A DNA stretch of 64,000 bases, from positions 124,001-188,000 of the forward strand of contig NZ_JAPPVJ010000005.1 of NCBI RefSeq assembly GCF_026711005.1. The letters run 5' to 3'. Positions 25,233 to 33,268 of the stretch are shown piece after piece. The position numbers and the translations under genes were made by a program. The notes under the pieces were generated by a model that ran no database searches, was not told where the DNA came from, and saw only the letters and a program-made list of their open reading frames with translations. This DNA is from Sphingobacterium sp. UT-1RO-CII-1. GTDB lineage: Bacteria; Bacteroidota; Bacteroidia; Sphingobacteriales; Sphingobacteriaceae. Positions within the stretch are counted from its first letter, which is position 1. Each line of letters begins with the position of its first letter.

Positions 25233-25520
25233 ATGCAAATTAAAAACATTCTTTTCAGTATCATTGCGGCTCTCGTCATTATCATCCTCTTTAACAATAA
25301 GGAAGAGGCTACATTTTGGTTATTCGGAGATATACGCACCTCCAAGCTATTTATTCTGGGTGTGTTCTTTCTATTAGGAGTAATAACTGGAGGTATACTA
25401 TTTCGTCGAAAAAGAACACACCCAAAAGAATATTCAATTAATAATTCGCAAATGGATCCCTCTGAAAATACGGCAAGCAATCTTTCACCTGAAGATCAAA
25501 AATTTTTAGAGCGAGATTAA
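25233..25520 (+). CDS. Small LapA-like membrane protein
   Basis: A 95-residue protein with two TM segments: residues 5-21 (NILFSIIAALVIIILF) and about 38-56 (LFILGVFFLLGVITGGILF). Between them NKEEATFWLFGDIRTSK resembles the short periplasmic loop of LapA/DUF1049-type proteins. The tail is polar and acidic (SPEDQKFLERD). Such proteins help organise envelope lipid or polysaccharide assembly in other bacteria, but function here is not established. A 12-bp palindrome ATTGAGCTCAAT (25186-25197) lies upstream. It converges with the 88-residue gene only 10 bp away. Confidence 0.65.
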   Translation: MQIKNILFSIIAALVIIILFNNKEEATFWLFGDIRTSKLFILGVFFLLGVITGGILFRRKRTHPKEYSINNSQMDPSENTASNLSPEDQKFLERD

Positions 25521-25530
25521 TCTAATACAC

Positions 25531-25797
25531 TTAATAATCTATTTCTATAATAGATTTTAAAGGAATCAAAACACCACTCTTTATCTGCACATACTTCTCT
25601 GTCAATGACCAAACAGTGGTTTCTATGCGCTTAGGTCCATCCTCTGTTTGAAAAACAATTGTTGTTTTTCCTTTAAATTCATTTCCCAACCTTTGAGCTG
25701 CCACCAGCTTATCATGCAATGATTCTGTATTATCAATAGCCGCCGGCGTAATTTTGTAATTAATAACTTCCTCTTTTTCAATAATCTGTCCTATCAT
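25531..25797 (-). CDS. Conserved hypothetical protein, small beta-rich
   Basis: An 88-residue soluble protein without a recognised domain. It has a helical stretch (DNTESLHDKLVAAQRLGNEF) followed by beta strands (GKTTIVFQTEDGPKRIETTVWSLTEKYVQIKSGVLIPLKSIIEIDY). The last 40 residues read like an SH3- or Sm-like barrel that might bind nucleic acid or form an oligomer, but this is a guess from pattern only. The start is an ATG with a TAnnTTTG box (TAAATTTG, 25815-25808 on the minus strand) 10 nt upstream, which supports it being a real gene. It is convergent with the LapA-like gene. Confidence 0.6.
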   Translation of the reverse strand: MIGQIIEKEEVINYKITPAAIDNTESLHDKLVAAQRLGNEFKGKTTIVFQTEDGPKRIETTVWSLTEKYVQIKSGVLIPLKSIIEIDY

Positions 25798-25948
25798 AAT
25801 TAAAATCCAAATTTAAAATCCTAAAATCAATACATTATTGATACTAAAAATAACGAATTCGTCGGTCATAAAGTACATAAATCATATATTATATCGCTAT
25901 AAAACCATTTTGTGACACTACTAGGAAATAATCGTTTATAAATAAAAC

Positions 25949-25976
25949 AGCCGTTCTTTCTAATAAAAGAACGGCT
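25949..25976 (-). terminator. Intrinsic terminator of the GMC/Gfo operon
   Basis: A perfect 11-bp stem (AGCCGTTCTTT 25949-25959 with AAAGAACGGCT 25966-25976) with a 6-nt loop and a T tract on the minus strand. It closes the operon ending at 26032. Confidence 0.88.
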
Positions 25977-26031
25977 ATTTTAATCTACCATCAAGAAAGC
26001 TTTTACGCAATACCCTGATAGCGTGTGTTAC

Positions 26032-26628
26032 TTAAGCAAAAGCTCTATCTCCTTTTTTATAAGGATAGTTTCCATCAAAACGTCCTGGTACTTTCTCATA
26101 ACGTAAAGCTTGTGTCATACCAACCTCTGAAGTAAAGAACCCGGTCAATGTCAATTGTTTTAACATATGAAAAAAGTGATTTGGTAAAGGCTCTGAGCCT
26201 TCTGCTGCTGCACTTTGCTTTTCGTTTCTCTCTTTTTGGTACTCTTTTGATTCTTTATCAAAATTATTAACAAATTCTAATTGCTCTTCTTTTGAAAGCT
26301 CTTGAAACTTCTTACCGAACTCCTTTTTCGCCCGTTCATCCACTTTCGACAAGCCCTCAACAAAAGCTTTTTGATCTACTGGATCGTAGCAGTCACGTAT
26401 CATGACAGGAATAAAATCCCCTACTCCAGCTTCTTTTGCTCCTGGCGTTGAAGTTTTCGGCAAAATAGCTTCCGCTAGATCACCTAATAGATTTGTTGAT
26501 TCTTTTTCAAAAAGTATAGCGACATCCTTAGAGGCAGGTTTAGTACATCCTTCTAAAAATAAGTTTGCACCAATTACCGAACCCCCAATAATCATGGCTA
26601 CCCGTTGAATGGCCTCTCTTCTATTCAT
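26032..26628 (-). CDS. Gluconate 2-dehydrogenase subunit 3 family protein (small subunit of GMC dehydrogenase)
   Basis: A 198-residue exported protein with an N-terminal twin-arginine-like start (MNRREAIQRVAMIIGG) and a cysteine in a lipobox-like site (LFLEGC). The middle and end (LLGDLAEAILPKTSTPGAKEAGVGDFIPVMI ... FFTSEVGMTQAL) match gluconate 2-dehydrogenase subunit 3. In glucoside 3-dehydrogenases (LacC-type) this small subunit is needed for folding and Tat export of the FAD subunit. Its partner, the GMC protein at 28094-29776, lacks its own signal, and one Gfo/Idh/MocA gene lies between them. It is the last gene of the operon. Confidence 0.88.
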   Translation of the reverse strand: MNRREAIQRVAMIIGGSVIGANLFLEGCTKPASKDVAILFEKESTNLLGDLAEAILPKTSTPGAKEAGVGDFIPVMIRDCYDPVDQKAFVEGLSKVDERAKKEFGKKFQELSKEEQLEFVNNFDKESKEYQKERNEKQSAAAEGSEPLPNHFFHMLKQLTLTGFFTSEVGMTQALRYEKVPGRFDGNYPYKKGDRAFA

Positions 26629-26639
26629 TTTTTTATATT

Positions 26640-28067
26640 TTAGATACTATATTTAATATCCCATCCCTGACGATATTCTCTCTTAACAAATTGATTAACC
26701 AAGTCGTAGTTGGTCACTTTCATTTGATCATTATCCCACAACAATTTAAGGTTTCTGCCTGGATACTTTCCATCTACCCGCATATCAGCTCCTCTGATAG
26801 CTAAATTTGCCATTAATAGCGCTTCCGTAAGTGGTCCTGAAATTTCAAAAGGAGCACTTACCTCCATCTTACCATAGCCGGCAATACAAGCCTCTACCCA
26901 TTGCCCATAATGTCCGCTAGCCTGACCTTCAACACGTGCATATTTTTGTGCTACTGTTTCTTTACGAGTCGTTGGAAGCAGACGTGCATTATCTCCATAA
27001 GTATCAGCTAATATCTTACCCTTCGTACCCACTAACAAAATACCGTTACCACCGTCACCAAATACCTCATTTGGCCCTAACTCATCCGGACGTGCTGGTT
27101 GAATACCACCATCCATCCAATGTAAAGTAATTGGTCCTTTTGTTTTAGCAGTTTTTGGAAATGTCATCGTTACGTGACTTGATGGCGGACAACTCTCTGG
27201 ATTATAAGCTCGTTTAAACTCATCAACATATACCGATCCAACTGTTGCTTGGACATCACTTACATATTGTAAGCCCAATGTACTAAATGGCACTTCCATT
27301 AAGTGACATCCCATGTCGCCTAATGCTCCAGTACCATAATCCCACCAGCCTCTCCAGTTAAATGGAACTAACTTCTCTACATAGTCTTTGAACGGAGCTG
27401 TACCCAACCATAAATCCCAATCTAACTCTTTTGGAACAGGTGCTGTCTGCGTAGGCCATGCGATACCTGAAGGCCAAACCGGGCGGTCAGTCCAACAATA
27501 AACCGTATGAACATCTCCAATCAATCCTGCCTCATACCATTCTCTAACATCACGTGCTCCATCATTAGAAGCTCCTTGGTTACCCATTTGTGTTACAACT
27601 TTATAACGCTTAGCAGCGTCGGTCAAAACACGAGCTTCCCACACATCATGTGTTAAAGGTTTCTGTACATATACGTGTTTGCCCAACTGCATAGCAGCCA
27701 AAGCATGAATAGCATGGTTATGATCTGGCCCGGATACTGACACAGCATCGATATGCTTGTGTTCCTTATCCAACATTTCCCTATAATCTCTATAATATTT
27801 AGCTTTAGGGAAAGACTTTACAGATCCCGCTGCACGACGATCGTCCACATCACATAAAAAAGCTATTTCAGCTTTTCCACTTTTATAAAAAGAAGCAATA
27901 TCACTTTGTCCTTTTCCACCTACCCCTATTCCTGCAATGTTTAATTTATCACTTGGCGCTATAAAACCATTCCCTCCAAGGACATGGCGTGGCACAATCA
28001 TAAAACCGGCAGCTGCTAGAGCTGTGCTTTTGATAAAGCCTCGGCGTGAAGTATTTAAGTTTTTCAT
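26640..28067 (-). CDS. Gfo/Idh/MocA-family oxidoreductase, Tat-exported
   Basis: A 475-residue NAD(P)-dependent sugar oxidoreductase. The N-terminus has a Tat signal (SRRGFIKSTALAAAGFMIVP) followed by the Rossmann fold (LNIAGIGVGGKGQSD) and EKP-like motif region KHVYVQKPLTHDVWEA, where the usual Glu of EKP is Gln (QKP), as in many Bacteroidota periplasmic members. The C-terminal domain carries the substrate pocket (WWDYGTGALGDMGCHLMEVPF). Such proteins reduce or oxidise keto sugars, or catalyse glycoside changes through transient oxidation with tightly bound NAD. It sits 11 bp before subunit 3 and 26 bp after the GMC gene. Confidence 0.9.
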   Translation of the reverse strand: MKNLNTSRRGFIKSTALAAAGFMIVPRHVLGGNGFIAPSDKLNIAGIGVGGKGQSDIASFYKSGKAEIAFLCDVDDRRAAGSVKSFPKAKYYRDYREMLDKEHKHIDAVSVSGPDHNHAIHALAAMQLGKHVYVQKPLTHDVWEARVLTDAAKRYKVVTQMGNQGASNDGARDVREWYEAGLIGDVHTVYCWTDRPVWPSGIAWPTQTAPVPKELDWDLWLGTAPFKDYVEKLVPFNWRGWWDYGTGALGDMGCHLMEVPFSTLGLQYVSDVQATVGSVYVDEFKRAYNPESCPPSSHVTMTFPKTAKTKGPITLHWMDGGIQPARPDELGPNEVFGDGGNGILLVGTKGKILADTYGDNARLLPTTRKETVAQKYARVEGQASGHYGQWVEACIAGYGKMEVSAPFEISGPLTEALLMANLAIRGADMRVDGKYPGRNLKLLWDNDQMKVTNYDLVNQFVKREYRQGWDIKYSI

Positions 28068-28093
28068 CTATATTTAGTTTATTTTTGATTGAC

Positions 28094-29776
28094 TTATAAA
28101 TTACCTTTTTTCAACTCACTTACAGCGTAATCAACAGCGCGAGCTGTCAAAGCCATATAAGTTAAAGAAGGGTTTATACAGGCTGCTGATGTCATCGAAG
28201 CACCATCGGTCACGAATACATTCATCGCATCCCATACCTGATTATGTTTATTCAACACGGAGTTTGATGGATCTGTTCCCATGCGTGCTGTCCCCATTTC
28301 ATGAATCCCCATCCCGAAGTGATACTCATTATCGTAAGTATAAACATCTTTCACACCTATACTTTCTAACATATCCTTCATCTCGTTCATCATGTCTACA
28401 CGCATTTTCTTCTCATTATCCTTAATCTCCATATCCATCGCCAACACAGGTAGCCCCCATTTATCTTTCTTATCCTTATCTAAGAAAATTCTATTCTCAT
28501 GATAAGGTAATATCTCTCCAAATGCCGTAAATCCTACTCCCCAATTACCTGGCTCTAACATAGCATCTTTCCAATCACCTCCCACGCTCATTTCCGCAAC
28601 TTCTCCTTGCCATCTTCCACGACTTGCAGCTCCCTGGTAACCAAATCCACGAACATAATCTCTTTGTTTTGTATCTCCAGCAACGTTCACAAAACGAGGC
28701 ACGTATAAGCCAGTAGGACGTCTACCAAAAACGTATTTATCCTCATAACCTTCAATACGACCGCCCGCTCCGCAACGGAAATGGTGATCCATCGCATTAT
28801 GTCCCAACTGCCCAGAGCTACTTCCCAATCCACCTTCCCATACATCTGTTGCCGAGTTCATTAACACCCAAGTAGAATTAAAAGCTGATGCACATACAAA
28901 AATCACCTTCGCAAAATATTCATACGTTTGGTTTGTTTCTGCATCTACAATCTCTACCCCTTTAGCCTTTTTAGTATCTTTATCATAAAGAATCCTAGTT
29001 ACAATAGAAAAAGGACGAAGTGTCAAATTACCGGTAGCCATAGCCGGAGGCAATGTTGATGACTGCGTACTAAAATATGCTCCAAAGTTACAACCTAACC
29101 AACATTGATTTTGATACTGACAATTAATACGTCCGTGATGAGGCTTCGTAATATTAGCAGTACGTCCCATAATAATATGTCTCTTTCCGCCATATTCTTT
29201 CTGCAAACGTGTTGCTAAATCTTTTTCAACAAACGTAAAGTCCATTGGAGGCATGAAATCACCATCAGGCAAAACATCTAAACCGTCTTTATTTCCTGAA
29301 ATTCCTGCCCAACGTTCAGCATAGCTGTACCATGGATCTATATCAGCATAACGGATAGGCCAGTCAGTACCGTGTCCATCTTTCGCATTTGCTTCAAAGT
29401 CCAAATCAGAAAAGCGGTAGCTCTGTCTTCCCCAGGTCAAAGAACGCCCACCTACATGATAACCACGAAACCAGTCAAAACGCTTCACCTCTGTATACGG
29501 ACTTTCTTTCTCATTTACCCAAAAGTCCAGGTTCTTTTCATTTAAAGGATAATCACGTTTCAGTACTGGATAATCTGCTTCCATCTCTTTCGTACGTCCT
29601 CCACGATGTGGGTACTCCCAAGTGTTTTTATCTGCATGATAATCCTTCACGTGTTCCACATTGCGTCCACGCTCTAACATGATTGTTTTCAATCCTTTTT
29701 CGGTCAGTTCTTTCGCTGCCCAACCGCCACTAATTCCTGACCCTATGACAATTGCGTCATAAACATTATCTGCCAT
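28094..29776 (-). CDS. GMC-family FAD oxidoreductase, probable glucoside/sugar 3-dehydrogenase large subunit
   Basis: A 560-residue flavoprotein with the FAD dinucleotide motif near the N-terminus (AIVIGSGISGGWAAKELTEK) and the C-terminal GMC_oxred_C region with catalytic HEMGTARMG and later NPSLTYMALTARA. No signal peptide is present, which fits piggyback Tat export with the subunit-3 partner. Homologues with this partner oxidise the C3 hydroxyl of glucosides, lactose or related sugars and pass electrons to a cytochrome; no cytochrome c gene is seen in the window. The gene follows the NupG-like symporter by 22 bp. Confidence 0.92.
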   Translation of the reverse strand: MADNVYDAIVIGSGISGGWAAKELTEKGLKTIMLERGRNVEHVKDYHADKNTWEYPHRGGRTKEMEADYPVLKRDYPLNEKNLDFWVNEKESPYTEVKRFDWFRGYHVGGRSLTWGRQSYRFSDLDFEANAKDGHGTDWPIRYADIDPWYSYAERWAGISGNKDGLDVLPDGDFMPPMDFTFVEKDLATRLQKEYGGKRHIIMGRTANITKPHHGRINCQYQNQCWLGCNFGAYFSTQSSTLPPAMATGNLTLRPFSIVTRILYDKDTKKAKGVEIVDAETNQTYEYFAKVIFVCASAFNSTWVLMNSATDVWEGGLGSSSGQLGHNAMDHHFRCGAGGRIEGYEDKYVFGRRPTGLYVPRFVNVAGDTKQRDYVRGFGYQGAASRGRWQGEVAEMSVGGDWKDAMLEPGNWGVGFTAFGEILPYHENRIFLDKDKKDKWGLPVLAMDMEIKDNEKKMRVDMMNEMKDMLESIGVKDVYTYDNEYHFGMGIHEMGTARMGTDPSNSVLNKHNQVWDAMNVFVTDGASMTSAACINPSLTYMALTARAVDYAVSELKKGNL

Positions 29777-29798
29777 ATCTCTAGTAATTAATTTTTTA

Positions 29799-31043
29799 TT
29801 ATACTGCTTTAGTCTCTACTTTTTCGTCTTTAAATAACACAACAAAAATAACCATTACAACGAAAGCTATTCCCGCTGGAACAATCCAAGTCTGTTGCCA
29901 GAATGCCGCAACATCGACATCCTTTATCGCTTGATATTTCTCTCCTACAAAACCCGCTACCCAAAATCCGATCAATTGTCCAACGCCATAAGTCGCAAGT
30001 GTAATCAAACCTTGTGCTGCACTTTTATATTTCACTCCTGCTTTTGTATCCGTATAGATTTGTCCCGAAACAAAAAAGAAATCATAACATATACCGTGGA
30101 GTGCAATTCCTAATATTAACATATAAGACAGGTCTCCTGCATTACCATATGCAAACAATAAGTAACGCACTACCCAAGCCAACATACCTACTAAAATAGT
30201 TTTCTTAAACCCAAATCTTGTAAAAAACAAAGGAAGTAAAAGTAAGAAAACTGCTTCTGACATTTGTCCGATTGCCATTTTTCCGGTCGGATTAGCTAAA
30301 CCGATCTCCGTTAAAAATGGATTTGCGTTCGAATAATAAAAGGCCAGTGGAATACAGATTAATATGGACGAAATGAAGAATATTAAAAAGTTTTTGTCTT
30401 TTAATAATTTCACTGCATCCAAACCAATAATTGACGAGAAAGAAGGTTTCTCCTCTTTATCGATTTTCACAGGAGGTGTCTTAGGTAAAATAAAAGAAAA
30501 CAATCCCAATACCAATGATGCTCCACCTGCCATTAAAAAAGTATTCTTTAATGCGCCATCTGCAGCACCTTCAGGAGAGTCCCATTTAAATAAATAACTA
30601 ATGGAAAGCCCTGCTACGATCCATCCTATAGTACCCCACACACGTATTGCTGAGAATTGCTTTTCCGGGTTGGTTAATTGCCTAAATGACACGGAGTTTA
30701 CCAATGATAAAGTTGGCATATACAACACCATATAACTCAGCACATAAGGGTAAAAATTAGTAATATCCGTAGAATTATACATCTGGAACATAAGTACAGC
30801 TCCTATTAAATGTAAAATTCCTAATATACGTTCCGCATTAAAGTAACGGTCAGCAATCATTCCAATAATAAAAGGTGCAATAATTGCCCCCAATGACTGC
30901 GTAGAGAAAACATTTGCAATTTCAAATTGCGATGCTTTCAAATTAAAAATCAGGAAAGTACCCAGTGTTACAAACCATGCTCCCCAAATAAAAAATTCGA
31001 GAAACATCATAAAAGATAGTTTAAATTTTATTGATGTAGACAT
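29799..31043 (-). CDS. MFS transporter, nucleoside:H+ symporter (NupG) type
   Basis: A 414-residue inner-membrane carrier with 12 TM segments. The start FKLSFMMFLEFFIWGAWFVTLGTFL and the DRYFNAERILGILHL loop are typical of the nucleoside H+ symporter branch, which in Bacteroidota often sits in sugar or sugar-derivative operons instead of nucleoside operons. It lies between the TIM-barrel isomerase gene (67 bp upstream) and the GMC gene (22 bp downstream). The context suggests import of a glycoside or keto sugar, and the annotation of nucleoside as substrate should not be taken literally. Confidence 0.9.
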   Translation of the reverse strand: MSTSIKFKLSFMMFLEFFIWGAWFVTLGTFLIFNLKASQFEIANVFSTQSLGAIIAPFIIGMIADRYFNAERILGILHLIGAVLMFQMYNSTDITNFYPYVLSYMVLYMPTLSLVNSVSFRQLTNPEKQFSAIRVWGTIGWIVAGLSISYLFKWDSPEGAADGALKNTFLMAGGASLVLGLFSFILPKTPPVKIDKEEKPSFSSIIGLDAVKLLKDKNFLIFFISSILICIPLAFYYSNANPFLTEIGLANPTGKMAIGQMSEAVFLLLLPLFFTRFGFKKTILVGMLAWVVRYLLFAYGNAGDLSYMLILGIALHGICYDFFFVSGQIYTDTKAGVKYKSAAQGLITLATYGVGQLIGFWVAGFVGEKYQAIKDVDVAAFWQQTWIVPAGIAFVVMVIFVVLFKDEKVETKAV

Positions 31044-31110
31044 TTTAACGTTTTTAGATTATTAAATATAATATCAATTGTTCAAATAAAAAACAAAGAT
31101 CACCGTTTAC

Positions 31111-32025
31111 TTAAAAATTATCCACTTCCCTATAGGCAGCAACAAGAGCTTTTTCACCTTCAACTCCTGATTTTGACATGCCATGTTCCATTCCAATCAC
31201 ACCTGTGTATCCTTTATTTTTCAACCATTTAAACACATTTTTATAATTAATTTCTCCCGTAGTCGGTTCTCTACGTCCCGGATTATCTCCCACTTGAATA
31301 TATGCAATTTCGCTCCAACACAAATTCATCAAATCAATTAAATTACCTTCATTTTTCTGCTGATGATAAGCATCGTATAAGATTTTGCATGAAGGGCTAT
31401 TAACCGCTTTACAAACTTCATATGCTTGATCTGTATAACGTAAAAATAGATCAGGGGTATCACTCAAAGGTTCTAAGACCATTGTAATACCATGAGGTTC
31501 TAATAACTCTGCCCCTCGTCTAAGTCCTTCCACAACATTCGCTGTTTGCACGCCAATAGGCAAGTTACGTTGGTAATCACCAGGAACTACTGTTATCCAT
31601 TTAGCATCTACTCGCTTTGCTATTTCTATACTTTCTCTAATACCTTTTAAAAAAATATCAACATGTTCAGTTTTACCTGCTGCTAAAGTATTAGCTCCAT
31701 TTCCTCCCTTAGGTACAACAAAAACGCCCATGCGCATACCCAGTTTTGCTAATGTTTCTCCCACTTTAGTTTGCTCTTCGACACTACGGCCAGGCAACCC
31801 ATTATCCTCTATACTGCGGAAGCCCAAATCATGCATATATTTGATTTCATCAATGAAATTCTTCCCTGCGGTAGCTGAAAACATCCCTTGATGTGGTGCA
31901 TAATCAAGCTGAAAAGTTTTTCCGCTATTGATCTCGCTGCTTTCTTTTGCATTTGCTTCATTTCCCAACAAAACTGAGCCTCCCAATAAGGCAGCTCCAC
32001 TTTTAATAAAGTCTGATCTTTTCAT
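31111..32025 (-). CDS. Sugar phosphate isomerase/epimerase-like TIM barrel (hydroxypyruvate isomerase family), exported
   Basis: A 304-residue protein with a Tat-like or Sec signal (MKRSDFIKSGAALLGGSVLL) and an AP-endonuclease-2-type TIM barrel. Metal-site residues are visible in TMVLEPLSD (Glu), KILYDAYHQQ (Asp, His) and VIGMEHGMSK (Glu). Members catalyse isomerisation or epimerisation of keto sugars, and related proteins cleave 3-keto-glycosides. Export together with the Gfo/Idh/MocA and GMC proteins suggests all steps before uptake happen in the periplasm. It is the first gene of the 3' half of the sugar cluster, after a 258-bp gap containing a mini-ORF. Confidence 0.87.
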   Translation of the reverse strand: MKRSDFIKSGAALLGGSVLLGNEANAKESSEINSGKTFQLDYAPHQGMFSATAGKNFIDEIKYMHDLGFRSIEDNGLPGRSVEEQTKVGETLAKLGMRMGVFVVPKGGNGANTLAAGKTEHVDIFLKGIRESIEIAKRVDAKWITVVPGDYQRNLPIGVQTANVVEGLRRGAELLEPHGITMVLEPLSDTPDLFLRYTDQAYEVCKAVNSPSCKILYDAYHQQKNEGNLIDLMNLCWSEIAYIQVGDNPGRREPTTGEINYKNVFKWLKNKGYTGVIGMEHGMSKSGVEGEKALVAAYREVDNF

Positions 32026-32154
32026 ATATGTATAATCTATTTTTTAATAGCCATTTGGAATACTCATGTATAGATGTTTATTAATGCTTGCATGCTGTAT
32101 TTGTATCAATAAACTTATTATATTCGTTTAAGAAAACATGAGAATTTCATCTGT

Positions 32155-32223
32155 TTATAATTTTCTTTTAAATTTCTTTGGAGAAGTACTACATCCATTA
32201 GTTTTAAACACAGATAAGCATCT
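32155..32223 (-). CDS. Possible 22-codon mini-gene with two cysteines and a basic tail
   Basis: A short ORF starting ATG at 32223 and ending TAA at 32155. Its product begins MCLSVFKTNG, has cysteines at positions 2 and 11, and ends with the basic stretch SPKKFKRKL. A purine-rich AAAGAAGAG lies directly before the ATG, and the ORF begins 7 nt after a stop codon on the same strand. I know no family for it. Such a short frame can occur by chance, and only conservation in related genomes would decide. Its position between apbE and a sugar isomerase gene, in an otherwise long gap, makes it worth keeping. Confidence 0.3.
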   Translation of the reverse strand, partial: RCLSVFKTNGCSTSPKKFKRKL

Positions 32224-32230
32224 CTTCTTT

Positions 32231-32290
32231 AAAATTTATAATTGAATCCAATCATTGAAGTTACGGTTTTTTCAGTAAAACCATTACTTT
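32231..32290 (-). pseudogene. Possible C-terminal remnant of an outer-membrane barrel gene
   Basis: In a frame different from apbE, the minus strand encodes 19 residues ending TSMIGFNYKF-stop. The alternating pattern and terminal phenylalanine are the hallmark of Bacteroidota outer-membrane barrel C-termini. The frame is closed upstream by a stop overlapping the end of apbE, so no complete gene is possible. ApbE genes elsewhere can neighbour DUF3570-type barrels, so a deletion remnant is a fair guess. Chance cannot be excluded for so short a stretch. Confidence 0.3.
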
Positions 32291-33267
32291 AAGTATTTTT
32301 TAAAACCTCTTGAAAAAAGTTCTTTAAAACCATCCTCTTCCTTATAGATCACGTATAACTCTATCCCCTCTAGGGAATCAGCTAACGCTACACCTTCTTC
32401 CGGAGATAAGGCCATAAATACATTGTCATATGCATCTGCGTCCATCGCATTTTCTGCAACGACAGTCACACTAGCAACATTATTCTGCAGTGGATAGCCG
32501 CTAAAAGGATCGATATGGTGATGTATTTTTTTACCTTCAAAATCAAATGTCTTGCGGTAATTACCCGAAGTTGTTACTGCACAATTTTTCAAATTCAGAA
32601 TAAAGCCTTCGTCACTATCTGCGTAAGGTCTTTCAATACCAACCTGAAAAGCTTGATTATCTTCCTTTCCACCCTTTGTTCTAATTTCACCACCTATTTC
32701 CACCAGATAATTATCAACTCCACATTCATCCATCAGATTTGCTAATACATCTACAGAATATCCTTGGGCAATACCATCCAAATCAATACTAACCTTAGCT
32801 TGCTTCTTTTTTAAGATATTTCCTTCTATTTCCAACTTATCCATGCCGATAAAAGCCAAAACACTATCTACAGTTTTCTGGCTTGGAAACTGACGTATAT
32901 TCTCGGCACTAAACCCCCAAAGCGTTACTAAAGGTTTCACCGTAATATCAAACTTCTTATCTGACAGTTGATAAAAGTAAAAAGCCCGGTTAATAACATT
33001 TGCAAGATGCTCATCCATTTCTATAGTGGAGGTAGCAGGCTGATTAAACACTGATATCAACGAGTTTGGAATATACAAGGACATCGATGTATCAATCACA
33101 GCAAGAACACTATCAATTTTCTTCTTCGGTACGCGTGTTTCGTTACCGAAATAAATCACCCGATAGGTTGTCCCTTGCGTATACCCCTCAATAATAGTTC
33201 TAGGTTGTTGGGCTTTCACCCAACAACCTAGAAAAAATAATGTCAATATAAGATATACCCTAACCAA
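32284..33267 (-). CDS. apbE: FAD:protein FMN transferase (ApbE)
   Basis: A 327-residue periplasmic flavin transferase that links FMN to a threonine of target proteins such as NqrC or RnfG-like FMN-binding domains. A signal peptide is present (LILTLFFLGCWVKA, with a possible lipobox cysteine). Family motifs: KVSIDLDGIAQGYSVD, VEIGGEIRTKG and HIDPFSGYP. The start codon is TTG at 33267, one base after the TAG of the upstream Gfo/Idh/MocA gene, and no in-frame ATG fits a signal peptide, so translational coupling is likely. No FMN-binding target is encoded nearby. Its place within a sugar-oxidation operon is unusual. Confidence 0.9.
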   Translation of the reverse strand: MVRVYLILTLFFLGCWVKAQQPRTIIEGYTQGTTYRVIYFGNETRVPKKKIDSVLAVIDTSMSLYIPNSLISVFNQPATSTIEMDEHLANVINRAFYFYQLSDKKFDITVKPLVTLWGFSAENIRQFPSQKTVDSVLAFIGMDKLEIEGNILKKKQAKVSIDLDGIAQGYSVDVLANLMDECGVDNYLVEIGGEIRTKGGKEDNQAFQVGIERPYADSDEGFILNLKNCAVTTSGNYRKTFDFEGKKIHHHIDPFSGYPLQNNVASVTVVAENAMDADAYDNVFMALSPEEGVALADSLEGIELYVIYKEEDGFKELFSRGFKKYLK

Positions 33268-33268
33268 A

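Noticed and set aside
29799..31043. True nucleoside transporter
   Set aside because: The family match is good, but every neighbour handles sugars; the substrate name is not supported by context.
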